This document shows positions 36,926-45,699 of a stretch of 51,712 nucleotides of DNA, piece after piece. The stretch lies in the NCBI GenBank assembly GCA_947502265.1, contig CANMZB010000025.1, positions 1 through 51,712 on the forward strand, given 5' to 3'. Source of the DNA: an uncultured Sulfitobacter sp. (GTDB lineage Bacteria > Pseudomonadota > Alphaproteobacteria > Rhodobacterales > Rhodobacteraceae). The notes beneath the pieces were generated by a model, which saw nothing but the letters and a program-made list of their open reading frames with translations, was not told where the DNA came from and ran no database searches. Positions within the stretch are counted from its first letter, which is position 1, and every line of letters begins with the position of its first letter. The position numbers and the translations under genes are program-made.

Positions 36926-39418
36926 TTAACCGTCCACGCGGATCGTTGTATTTTTAGGGTCATAGGGGCTGTCTTCGACGACCTCGGCATCCCAAAGCCG
37001 GTCAAACATCTTGACCTTCAGCCTGGTGCCTACCTGCGCGATGTCGGGTGAGACATAGCCCATGCCGATAGATTTTCCAAAGCTGACCGAATAGCCGCCC
37101 GACGTCAGACGCCCGACGCGTGTGTCCCCGTGATACAGCACCTCGCGCCCCCAGGGGTCGGCATCATCCGGCCCGTCGATCAAAAGCGTCACACATTTTG
37201 CGCGGATGCCGTGATCTGCCATCGCCTGCTTGCCATGAAACTCCTTGTTCAGATCGACAAAGCGCGGCAAATCCGCCTCCAGCGGCGTTGCATCGCGGCC
37301 CAGTTCGGTGCCGAAAGCGCGATAGGATTTCTCTTGGCGTAACCAGTTCTGCGCCCGCGCCCCCACCAGCTTCATTCCGTGTTTTTCGCCCGCTCTTTCC
37401 AGCAGATCAAACAGGTGGTTCTGCATCTCTATCGGGTGGTGCAACTCCCATCCCAGCTCTCCGGTATAGGCCACGCGGATCGCGCGTACAGGCACCATCC
37501 CCAATTCGATGTTGCGCATGGTCAGCCACGGGAACCGTTTGTTCGACAGGACAGTTTCGGGATTTGCGTCCTTTACGATCTCGTTCAACACATCACGCGA
37601 TTTCGGCCCGGCGATGGCGAAAACGCCCCACTGTGTCGTGACGTCATGGCATTCGACATAGCCAAGTTCGGGCATCTTGTCCGCAATCGCCTTGCGCAGA
37701 TAATCGCTGTCATAGGCCGTCCATCCGCCCGCACTGACGAGGTAATATTCGTCCTGTGCCAGACGCACGATGGTATATTCGGTGCGCGTTGTGCCATTGG
37801 CGGTCAGCGCATAGGTCAGGTTGATCCGTCCCACTGACGGCAGCTTGTTACAGGTGAACCAGTCAAGGAACGCCGTCGCCCCCGGCCCTTTGACCAGATG
37901 CTTGGTAAAGGCGGTCGCGTCGATCAGGCCAACGCCCTCGCGGATGGCTTTCGCCTCCTCCACCGCATATTTCCACCAGCCGCCGCGCCGAAATGACCGC
38001 GCATCGTGATCGTCAAACCCCTCGGGCGCGTAATAATTGGGCCGCTCCCACCCGTTGACCCAACCGAACTGCGCGCCGCGCGCCGCTTGACGGTCATAGG
38101 CAGGTGATGTGCGCAAAGGCCGGCAGGCAGGGCGCTCCTCATCAGGATGGTGCAGGATATAGACGTGCTCATACGCCTCTTCGTTTTTGCGAGCGGCGAA
38201 TTCGGTCGTCATCCAGTCGCCGTAACGTTTGGGATCAAGCGACGCCATGTCGATCTCGGCCTCGCCGTTCACCATCATCTGCGCAAGGTAATAGCCGGTT
38301 CCGCCCGCGGCAGTGATCCCGAAAGAAAACCCTTCGGCCAGCCACATGTTGCGTAATCCCGGCGCAGGACCGACCAGCGGGTTTCCGTCAGGTGTATAAC
38401 AGATCGGACCGTTGAAATCGTCCTTCAACCCACATTCCTCGCAAGACGGAATGCGGTGGTTCATCGCAACGTACTGGTCTTCGATCCGCTCCAGATCAAG
38501 CTGGAACAGATCCGCGCGAAAGCTGTCGGGCACACCGTACTCGAATCGCGCAGGCGCGTTCTTTTCATAAACACCCAGAATCCAGCCGCCACGTTCCTCG
38601 CGCACATAAGACTGCGCATCGGCATCGCGGATCACCGGATGTTCGACATTGCCGTCGGCACGAAACTTCACCAACTCGGGGTCTTGATCCATCACGATGA
38701 ACTGATGCTCGACCGGTATGGCGGGTATTTTAATCCCCAGCATTCCGGCAGTACGCTGCGCATGGTTGCCAGAGGCCGTCACGACATGCTCGGCGGTGAT
38801 GACGATCTGCTCTTCGGACGGCACCAGATTGCCCCCCTTTTCGATCATCTTCGTCGCGGTGACTTCCCACGCTTCGCCGTTCCAATGGAACGCATCCGCC
38901 TGCCATTTCCGCGCGATCATCACGCCCCGCTGGCGCGCGCCCTTGGCCATCGCCATGGTCACATCCGCAGGGTTAATATAGCCGTCCGTGTGGTGATACA
39001 GCGCGCCTTTCAAATCTTCGGTGCGGATCAAAGGCCACTTCGCTTTGATCTCGTCGGGGGTCATCCATTGATAGGGCACTCCGCATGTCTCGGCGGTGGC
39101 GGCATAAAGCATGTATTCGTCCATGCGCGCGTCCGTCTGTGCCATGCGCAGATTGCCGACCACGGCAAAGCCCGCGTTCAAACCAGTCTCGTCCTCAAGC
39201 GTCTTGTAAAAGCGGATCGAATAATCGTGAATATGCGTCGTTGCAAAAGACATGTTGAAATACGGCAACAACCCCGCCGCATGCCAGGTGGAGCCGGACG
39301 TCAACTCGTCGCGCTCCAGTAACATCACATCCTCCCAGCCCGCGCGCGCCAGATGGTAGGCGATAGATGTCCCAACGGCCCCGCCGCCCACAACCAATGC
39401 TTTGACGTAGCTTTTCAT
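36926..39418 (-). CDS. Sarcosine/dimethylglycine dehydrogenase-type FAD-GcvT protein
   Basis: 830-residue two-domain enzyme. N-terminal DAO-type FAD domain (VVGGGAVGTSIAYHLA; TSGSTWHAAGL, whose His is the covalent FAD site in the family), about 1-400. C-terminal GcvT/aminomethyltransferase domains, about 430-830, with GELGWELHHP and a folate-binding barrel. Such enzymes demethylate dimethylglycine or sarcosine and pass the C1 unit to tetrahydrofolate. Which amine it uses cannot be decided. Downstream of the D-lactate-type dehydrogenase on the same strand, separated by a repeat (39529-39617). Confidence 0.88.
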   Translation of the reverse strand: MKSYVKALVVGGGAVGTSIAYHLARAGWEDVMLLERDELTSGSTWHAAGLLPYFNMSFATTHIHDYSIRFYKTLEDETGLNAGFAVVGNLRMAQTDARMDEYMLYAATAETCGVPYQWMTPDEIKAKWPLIRTEDLKGALYHHTDGYINPADVTMAMAKGARQRGVMIARKWQADAFHWNGEAWEVTATKMIEKGGNLVPSEEQIVITAEHVVTASGNHAQRTAGMLGIKIPAIPVEHQFIVMDQDPELVKFRADGNVEHPVIRDADAQSYVREERGGWILGVYEKNAPARFEYGVPDSFRADLFQLDLERIEDQYVAMNHRIPSCEECGLKDDFNGPICYTPDGNPLVGPAPGLRNMWLAEGFSFGITAAGGTGYYLAQMMVNGEAEIDMASLDPKRYGDWMTTEFAARKNEEAYEHVYILHHPDEERPACRPLRTSPAYDRQAARGAQFGWVNGWERPNYYAPEGFDDHDARSFRRGGWWKYAVEEAKAIREGVGLIDATAFTKHLVKGPGATAFLDWFTCNKLPSVGRINLTYALTANGTTRTEYTIVRLAQDEYYLVSAGGWTAYDSDYLRKAIADKMPELGYVECHDVTTQWGVFAIAGPKSRDVLNEIVKDANPETVLSNKRFPWLTMRNIELGMVPVRAIRVAYTGELGWELHHPIEMQNHLFDLLERAGEKHGMKLVGARAQNWLRQEKSYRAFGTELGRDATPLEADLPRFVDLNKEFHGKQAMADHGIRAKCVTLLIDGPDDADPWGREVLYHGDTRVGRLTSGGYSVSFGKSIGMGYVSPDIAQVGTRLKVKMFDRLWDAEVVEDSPYDPKNTTIRVDG

Positions 39419-39528
39419 ATTCCGACTCCCTTGGGACTGACTTGGCTTCGTTTTATCCGTAGATCCGGATTTTCGATGTTGAACCGCGACGCGACATCGC
39501 AGAAAACCGACCTCGCACGAAACGCCGC

Positions 39529-39617
39529 ACCTTCAATTGGCTTTAAAACTCCGGGGAGGCCTTACCCGAAGGGAAAGGACGGGGCAGCGCCCCGCCGCAA
39601 TCCGCCTTGCGGATTGC
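39529..39617 (+). repeat. TTCAATTGGC repeat with GC hairpins
   Basis: ACCTTCAATTGGCTTTAAAA at 39529, then CTCCGGGG. Two hairpins follow: CGGGGC/GCCCCG (39580-39594) and GCAATCCGC/GCGGATTGC (39597-39617, loop CTT, perfect 9-bp stem). Same build as the insert in xdhA. It occupies the spacer between the FAD dehydrogenase and the sarcosine/dimethylglycine dehydrogenase genes. Confidence 0.7.
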
Positions 39618-39649
39618 CAGCATCGCGTCGCGCTTGCGCGTCCTTTGGA

Positions 39650-41053
39650 TTACGCCGGCAAAATTTTACCCGGATTCATGATGTTGTCGGGATCCAGTGC
39701 CCGTTTGATCATGCCCATCACATCGACCGCCGCGCCCAGTTCCTTCACCAGATAGGGCCGTTTGCCCTGCCCGATGCCATGCTCGCCGGTGCAAGTCCCG
39801 TCCAGAGAAATCGCCATATCGTTAAGCCAGCTGATAAACGCTTCGGTGCGCGCAATTTCATCCGCATCCTCCATGTCCATCAACACAGAAGCGTGAAAAT
39901 TCCCGTCTCCAGCATGGCCAACAACAGGCGCGATCAGCCCCAACTCGGCGGCTTTGTCGTTTGTCGCAACCACCGCTTCGGCCAGCCGCGAGATCGGCAC
40001 ACAAACGTCCGTCGCCACAGCCTTGCATCCCGGCCGCAATGCCATCATGGCCCAATAGGCATCGTGCCGCGCCTGCCAAAGCTTGTTGCGCTCCTCAAGC
40101 GTTGTCGTCGCGGCATACCCCGTGCCGTCAAAGCTTTCCGCCAACTCGCCAAAACTCTCCGCCTGTTCGGCCACCCCGGCCTCGGAACCGTGGAACTCCA
40201 GCAAGAGCAACGGCGTCTCCGGCAACGACAGCTTGGAATACTGATTGACCGCCCGCACCACCAAGGCATCCAGCAATTCGATCCGAGCAACAGGCAGCCC
40301 GTACTGGATCACCGCCATCACCGTTTCGCACGCGGCCTCGACGCTCGGAAAGGAACAACTCGCCGCCGAGATCGCCTCGGGGATACCCTGAAGCCGAAGC
40401 GTCACCTCGGTGATGATACCAAGCGTTCCTTCCGACCCGACCATAAGCCGCGTCAGATCATATCCGGCCGAGGATTTGCGCGCCCGCGAGGCCGTGCGGA
40501 TTATCTCTCCGTTCGACATGACCGCCTCGACGCTGATCACATTGTCCTTCATCGTGCCGTACCGCACCGCGTTCGTACCCGAGGCGCGCGTGGCCGCCAT
40601 CCCGCCGATGCTCGCATCCGCGCCGGGATCAATCGGGAAAAACAGCCCCTGATCGCGTAAATGCGTATTCAGCGCCATACGCGTCACGCCGGGCTGTACG
40701 CGGCAATCCAGATCCCCCGCATTCACCGCAAGCACCTTGTTCATCTGGCTTACGTCAATGCTGATCCCGCCCGCCGGCGCGTTCACATGCCCCTCCAGCG
40801 ACGTACCCGTACCAAAGGGAATGACCGGCACCTTATGCGTGGCGCAAATCTTCACCACCTCGGCAACCTCCTGCGTCGAGTGCGCAAAAACAACGCCGTC
40901 AGGCGGCTGGTTCGTGATCCAGGTGGTCGTGTGGGCGTGCTGTTCGCGGATCGCCTGGCCGGTTTGAAACCGGTCTGCGAATTGTTGCCTGAGAATGCCC
41001 AGCACCGCGCCGATGCCCTCTTCGTTTCGCGCCATCGCACTCACCTGCACCAT
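39650..41053 (-). CDS. FAD-linked D-2-hydroxyacid (D-lactate-type) dehydrogenase
   Basis: 467-residue FAD oxidase of the GlcD/D-lactate dehydrogenase (LDHD) type. PCMH FAD domain (VPVIPFGTGTSLEGHV, GADASIGGMAATRASGTNAVRYG, LMVGSEGTLGIIT) followed by the C-terminal cap (VVGHAGDGNFHASVL, CTGEHGIGQGKRPY, DPDNIMNPGKIL). Oxidises D-lactate or a related D-2-hydroxyacid, electrons to a carrier. Starts 3 bases after the GGT stop, so co-translated; it may start at the internal ATG at 41035. Confidence 0.9.
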   Translation of the reverse strand: MVQVSAMARNEEGIGAVLGILRQQFADRFQTGQAIREQHAHTTTWITNQPPDGVVFAHSTQEVAEVVKICATHKVPVIPFGTGTSLEGHVNAPAGGISIDVSQMNKVLAVNAGDLDCRVQPGVTRMALNTHLRDQGLFFPIDPGADASIGGMAATRASGTNAVRYGTMKDNVISVEAVMSNGEIIRTASRARKSSAGYDLTRLMVGSEGTLGIITEVTLRLQGIPEAISAASCSFPSVEAACETVMAVIQYGLPVARIELLDALVVRAVNQYSKLSLPETPLLLLEFHGSEAGVAEQAESFGELAESFDGTGYAATTTLEERNKLWQARHDAYWAMMALRPGCKAVATDVCVPISRLAEAVVATNDKAAELGLIAPVVGHAGDGNFHASVLMDMEDADEIARTEAFISWLNDMAISLDGTCTGEHGIGQGKRPYLVKELGAAVDVMGMIKRALDPDNIMNPGKILPA

Positions 41054-41056
41054 TGT

Positions 41057-42835
41057 TCAATCTCCCAAAGCTATGCCTTCGCGGCGGGGGTCCGCACCGC
41101 CTTGTAACGTATCACCGATCGCAATCAGATGAAGCCCTGATGTCAGCGCACGCACACCGGTTTCATAGCCGATTTCGCCCAGTCCCTCGGCAAGCGTGGC
41201 CGCATCGGTGCCCTCTTCCAGATCATAGGTGCCGAAACGGTTTACCGCGTGGGGTACGCCAACGGCCTGCTGCACATCCATCCCCCAATCAATCACCGCG
41301 ATGATTGCTTGCGTGGTGTAACCGATGATCCGGCTCCCTCCGGGGGAACCCGCCGCCAGCACCGGCGCGCCATCCTTCAAGACAATCGTTGGCGCCATGG
41401 ACGACCGCGGGCGCTTGCCCGGCTCGACACGGTTGGCAACCGGTACGCCCTCCTGATGGCTGCGAAACGAAAAATCCGTCAGCTCGTTATTCAACAGAAA
41501 TCCACCCACCATCAACCGGCTGCCAAAGCCGTTCTCGATTGTTGTCGTCATCGAGGCAACATTGCCCGCGCCATCCACAATCGAGATATGCGAGGTCGAC
41601 GGCAGCTCGATCGCCGCGTCATCGGCCCACAGCAGCGCGTGATCAAAGGCCGGGGTGCCGGGGGCGACTTCGGGCAGCGCATCATCACCTGACAGCAACG
41701 CACCACGTTCAGTCAGATAGGCCGGATCAATCATACCCGCTACAGGCACAGGCACATAATCGCTATCGGCCACATACCGCCCGCGATCCGCAAAGGCGAG
41801 CCGCGCGGCATCGCCCATCAGACGCCGAACGGTGATGTCCTGCGGGCCCGCGCTCAGGTCATAACCTTCAAGCATCCCCAGCATTTGCCCGATGGCCAGC
41901 GCACCGGACGACGGTGGCCCCATCCCGCACACCTCGTGGGCGCGGTAAGGCGCGCAAACCGCCGCGCGCTCCTTCACCCGATAAATCGCAAGGTCCACTT
42001 CCGACAAAACGCCCGGATTGCCCTTTGCCCCTTGCACGGTTGCAACAATAGACTTGGCCAGATCACCCGCATAAAACGCGCCGACACCCTCCTCGCCCAA
42101 CATCTTCAGCGTTTCCGCATATGGCTGGTTCACCAGTATCTCACCCGCCTCGACCGGCGCACCGTCCGGCATGAAATAGGCGGCCGTAATATCCGATTGC
42201 GCAAGACGCTCCGCATCCCCGGCCACCAGCTGTGCCAATCGCGGGCTGACGGCAAAACCCGCCTCGGCGCGCGCAATGGCAGGTGCCAGCAGGCTGGCCC
42301 AGTCGGCGCGCCCCCACCGCTTGTGAATCTCTGCCAGCAACGCCGGCGTTCCGGGTGTGCCCACGGAGCGACCGCCCACCACCGCATCAAAGAACTTCAA
42401 CGGCTCCCCCGCCGCGTCCTGAAACAGTGTGGGCGTCACCGCCAAAGGTGCTGTCTCGCGCCCGTCAATTGTGGTAATTTCGCCGCTTTCCGCATCGTAC
42501 CAGACCAGAAACGCCCCGCCTCCCAGTCCGGAGCTTTGCGGCTCGACCAGTCCCAGCATGACCTGAACAGCAACCAGCGCATCCGCCGCCGTACCGCCTG
42601 CGGCCAGCACGTCAGCCCCCGCCTGCACCGCCAGAGGATTGGCCGCTGCCACCATCCAGTTCTGCGCCTCGACGGGTTTGCCCGCGTCCTTTGCCGCAAA
42701 CGCGGCACCCACCGCAGGCGACATGCCTTGAAACGCACCGCGGCTTGCGGCCTCGGGGGCTATGGCATCCGCCGCCTGCTGCGCCGAGGCGCTCCCCGCC
42801 GCCGCAACCAGCACACACATCAGAAATTTCCGCAT
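41057..42835 (-). CDS. ggt: Gamma-glutamyltransferase (GGT)
   Basis: 592-residue N-terminal-nucleophile hydrolase, exported (signal MRKFLMCVLVAAAGSASAQQ). It hydrolyses gamma-glutamyl bonds such as in glutathione. Autoprocessing site and nucleophile Thr are in STSHISIVDGAGNVASMTTT; FGSRLMVGGFLLNN and AAGSPGGSRII follow. Active periplasmic enzyme expected. Lies between a hydroxyacid reductase and the D-lactate-type dehydrogenase, which is compatible with use of glutathione-derived metabolites. Confidence 0.93.
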   Translation of the reverse strand: MRKFLMCVLVAAAGSASAQQAADAIAPEAASRGAFQGMSPAVGAAFAAKDAGKPVEAQNWMVAAANPLAVQAGADVLAAGGTAADALVAVQVMLGLVEPQSSGLGGGAFLVWYDAESGEITTIDGRETAPLAVTPTLFQDAAGEPLKFFDAVVGGRSVGTPGTPALLAEIHKRWGRADWASLLAPAIARAEAGFAVSPRLAQLVAGDAERLAQSDITAAYFMPDGAPVEAGEILVNQPYAETLKMLGEEGVGAFYAGDLAKSIVATVQGAKGNPGVLSEVDLAIYRVKERAAVCAPYRAHEVCGMGPPSSGALAIGQMLGMLEGYDLSAGPQDITVRRLMGDAARLAFADRGRYVADSDYVPVPVAGMIDPAYLTERGALLSGDDALPEVAPGTPAFDHALLWADDAAIELPSTSHISIVDGAGNVASMTTTIENGFGSRLMVGGFLLNNELTDFSFRSHQEGVPVANRVEPGKRPRSSMAPTIVLKDGAPVLAAGSPGGSRIIGYTTQAIIAVIDWGMDVQQAVGVPHAVNRFGTYDLEEGTDAATLAEGLGEIGYETGVRALTSGLHLIAIGDTLQGGADPRREGIALGD

Positions 42836-42852
42836 AGCCTCTCCTCCCGCAA

Positions 42853-42882
42853 ATCTTCATTTGGCCTTAAAACTCAATCCGC
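42853..42882 (+). repeat. TTCATTTGGCC repeat motif
   Basis: ATCTTCATTTGGCCTTAAAA then CTCAATCCGC, between ggt and the 2-hydroxyacid dehydrogenase. Same 5' motif as 23977 and 39529, without a large GC hairpin; reverse complement matches 29501-29530 closely. Confidence 0.7.
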
Positions 42883-42907
42883 CCTGTCAGCCCGCGAAAG
42901 CCGTGCG

Positions 42908-43894
42908 TCAAAGCATCGACGGAACAACCTGATCTGGTGGACGGTGCCCATCATCGAATGTCTTGATGTTGATGATCACCTTCTCGCCCATCTCGATCCG
43001 CCCTTCGACGGTGGCCGACCCCATGTGCGGCAACAAAACCACGTTATCGAGATCGCGCAGCTGCGGGTTCACGTCCGTGCCATGCTCGTACACATCAAGG
43101 CCCGCGCCTTTGAGGATTCCTGCCTGCAACATCCGCGCCAGCGCATTCTCGTCAATCACCTCGCCGCGCGACGTGTTCACGATCACCGCGTCCGGCTTCA
43201 TCAGTTTCAGACGCCGCGCGTTCATCAGATGGAAGGTCGATGGCGTGTGCGGACAGTTGATCGACATAATGTCCATCCGCGCAACCATCTGGTCAAGGCT
43301 TTCCCAATAGGTCGCCTCCAGCGTTTTTTCGGTTTCCGGATGCAGGCGGCGGCGGTTGTGATAATGGACCTGCATTCCAAAGGCAGCCGCCCGGCGCGCA
43401 ACCGCTTGTCCGATGCGCCCCATTCCCAGAATACCCAGACGCCGCCCCGAAATACGTCCGCCCAGAAGCGATGTAGGCGCCCAGCCTTCCCATGTGCCTT
43501 TTTGCATCGTGGCCATGCCCTCGGACATGCGGCGCGTCACCGCAAGGATAAGCGCCATGGTCATATCGGCGGTGTCGTCAGTCAGAACGCCGGGTGTGTT
43601 GGAAACAAGGATCCCCTTCTGGCGCGCGGTCGCCACGTCGATGTGATCCACACCCGCCCCATAGTTCGCGATCAGCTTCAACCGCGCGCCCGCGCGCGCA
43701 ATCAGCGCATTATCAATGTCGTCTGTGATTGTGGGCACCAGAACATCGCAGGTCTGCACCGCCTCCTGCAATTCGGCGCGCGTCATGGGCACGTCCGTCT
43801 CGCGCAGCTTGACGTCAAACAACTCGGCCAGCCTCGCCTCGACGACCTCTGGCAAGCGTCGCGTGACTACAACACTCAAGGGTTGTTTTGACAT
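42908..43894 (-). CDS. D-isomer 2-hydroxyacid dehydrogenase (GyaR/GhrB-like)
   Basis: 328-residue NAD(P)H-dependent reductase of glyoxylate/hydroxypyruvate-type. Rossmann motif LGILGMGRIGQAVARR, catalytic Arg in NTSRGEVIDE, Glu after GAGLDVYE, His in LLPHMGSAT. Cytoplasmic. The substrate could be glyoxylate, hydroxypyruvate or another 2-oxoacid. It heads the minus-strand cluster and is divergent from the SH3 protein. Confidence 0.9.
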   Translation of the reverse strand: MSKQPLSVVVTRRLPEVVEARLAELFDVKLRETDVPMTRAELQEAVQTCDVLVPTITDDIDNALIARAGARLKLIANYGAGVDHIDVATARQKGILVSNTPGVLTDDTADMTMALILAVTRRMSEGMATMQKGTWEGWAPTSLLGGRISGRRLGILGMGRIGQAVARRAAAFGMQVHYHNRRRLHPETEKTLEATYWESLDQMVARMDIMSINCPHTPSTFHLMNARRLKLMKPDAVIVNTSRGEVIDENALARMLQAGILKGAGLDVYEHGTDVNPQLRDLDNVVLLPHMGSATVEGRIEMGEKVIINIKTFDDGHRPPDQVVPSML

Positions 43895-44022
43895 ATCTGT
43901 TTCTCCGGGGTTGGCTAGTGGCTACGATTGACAGCATGGTGGCCCATGCGACGACGAGGCACAAGAACCCCGCGCCGCAAAAAAAGCGAGCAACAAGTAA
44001 AAATCAGTGCAGGCAGCACACC

Positions 44023-44553
44023 ATGAACCTACTCAAAATGCGCAAACGAGGCGCAGGCGTCCTGATTGCCTTGGCGGTGATCTTATTCACCGGCACGGGC
44101 TTGCCCGCGTTTGCACAAGAACAAGAGACCGGTAAGGTCACCAACCGCCCGATTCCGCGTTTTGTGTCGTTGAAGGCCTCCGAGGGCAACGTGCGGCGGG
44201 GGCCGTCTTTGACGCACCGAATCGATTGGGTCTTCACACGTCGCGACATGCCGCTGAGAATCACGGCAGAGCATGGCCACTGGCGCCGCGTCGAAGACCG
44301 TGACGGCATGGGCGGCTGGGTGCATTATTCACTTCTGTCCGGCACACGCACGGCGCTGGTCGAAAAAGACATGCTGACGCTGCACGCCCGCCCCGATGCA
44401 AAGGCACCCGTCATGGCAGCGCTTGAGCGGGGCGTTGTGGCGCGAGTCAGCGAATGCACCGTCGAATGGTGCTATCTGCGATCGGGCGGCTACAAAGGCT
44501 GGGCTCCCAAGGCGCGGCTTTGGGGCGTCGGCGCAACAGAAATCTTCGACTGA
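44023..44553 (+). CDS. SH3-domain periplasmic protein
   Basis: 176-residue exported protein with a signal sequence ending near LPAFAQ. Two bacterial SH3-like repeats follow: SLKASEGNVRRGPSLTHRIDWVF with WRRVEDRDGMGGWVHYSLLSG, and DMLTLHARPDAKAPVMAALE with CYLRSGGYKGWAPK. Likely binds the cell wall or senses envelope state. Start at 44023 (MNLLKMRKRG); ATG at 44038 is an alternative; the longer frame from 43888 has no signal and overlaps the divergent gene. Confidence 0.8.
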   Translation: MNLLKMRKRGAGVLIALAVILFTGTGLPAFAQEQETGKVTNRPIPRFVSLKASEGNVRRGPSLTHRIDWVFTRRDMPLRITAEHGHWRRVEDRDGMGGWVHYSLLSGTRTALVEKDMLTLHARPDAKAPVMAALERGVVARVSECTVEWCYLRSGGYKGWAPKARLWGVGATEIFD

Positions 44554-44620
44554 TTGCGCAAACCGCGCCGCTGCTCCATGCTGCGCCTATGTTTCCACAT
44601 GAGCCCAAGGACAGCGCAAG

Positions 44621-45610
44621 ATGAAATGCATCACCTATTCCCGTTTTGGTAAGGCCGCCGACGTTCTGGCGTTGCAAGAGATCGACACGCCGGCACCCGG
44701 CCGCGGCGACGTGACGGTCCGGCTGGCGGTCTCTGGCGTCAACCCTTCGGATATCAAATCACGCGCCGGTGGCCGCCCCGGCGTTCCGAAACCGGCGTTC
44801 GACCGGATCATCCCGCACAGCGACGGCGCAGGCACCATCGAAGCGGTGGGTGACGGCGTTGATTCTTCGCGCGTGGGCGAACGTGTCTGGATCTGGAATG
44901 GCCAATGGCAACGCGCCTTCGGCACCGCCTCCACCCACATCACACTGCCCGCCGAACAGGCCGTCCGCCTGCCAGACGCCAGCAGTTTTGAAACCGGTGC
45001 CGTGCTTGGCATTCCCGGACTGACAGCCGCCGAGGCCGTCTTTGGCGGTGGTGATGTGTCGGGGCACACCCTTCTGATTTCCGGAGGTGGCGGCACTGTG
45101 GGCTATCTGGCGGTACAACTGGCCGCGTGGGCCGGTGCAAACGTCATCGCCACCTGTAGCGAACGCGATGCGGAGCGCGTGAAGGCGGCGGGTGCGCAAA
45201 CGGTTCTGGATTACCGCTCGGACACTTTGGCGCAGGATATTCTGGCGGCAAACGGCAGCGCGCCGGTGGAGCGGGTTGTCGAAGTCGAATTCGGCGTTAA
45301 CGCGCAGATGAACGCCGATGTGATCAAGCCGTGCGGCACCATCGCCGCCTATGGCTCGCAGATTGACATGACGCCCACGCTGCCCTTTGGCCCTTTGCTG
45401 TTCAAAGCGGCCACCATCGACATCATCCTGATTTACCTTCTGCCCCTGCCCGTGCGCGAAAAACGCATCGTCCAGTTGCACCGCGCTCTGGAAGAAGGCG
45501 CGCTGGTTTGCCCCTGTGCGCAGGTCTACCCGATGGCCGACTGTGCCGATGCGCATGAGGCCGTGCTGGAAGGCAAACGTACCGGTGCCATCCTGCTTGA
45601 TTGCAGTTGA
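44621..45610 (+). CDS. NADPH:quinone reductase-like MDR protein
   Basis: 329-residue zinc-less MDR (QOR, zeta-crystallin-like). GroES-like domain with SGVNPSDIKSRAG and HSDGAGTIEAVG; Rossmann domain with ISGGGGTVGYLAVQLA (about residues 149-164). Paralogue of the cassette gene at 5417 but with core-genome sequence composition. No operon partner evident. Confidence 0.88.
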   Translation: MKCITYSRFGKAADVLALQEIDTPAPGRGDVTVRLAVSGVNPSDIKSRAGGRPGVPKPAFDRIIPHSDGAGTIEAVGDGVDSSRVGERVWIWNGQWQRAFGTASTHITLPAEQAVRLPDASSFETGAVLGIPGLTAAEAVFGGGDVSGHTLLISGGGGTVGYLAVQLAAWAGANVIATCSERDAERVKAAGAQTVLDYRSDTLAQDILAANGSAPVERVVEVEFGVNAQMNADVIKPCGTIAAYGSQIDMTPTLPFGPLLFKAATIDIILIYLLPLPVREKRIVQLHRALEEGALVCPCAQVYPMADCADAHEAVLEGKRTGAILLDCS

Positions 45611-45614
45611 GCAC

Positions 45615-45630
45615 TCCCCCGTGCGGGGGA
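45615..45630. repeat. Hairpin after MDR gene
   Basis: TCCCCC/GGGGGA with loop GTGC, 4 bases after the MDR stop, no T-run. Could stabilise the mRNA 3' end. Confidence 0.4.
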
Positions 45631-45699
45631 ATTGCCAAGAATGCATGGCGCGCCTACTCTGATCTCCATTCTGCCTAATGGATTTGAAAGTGTGCCACC

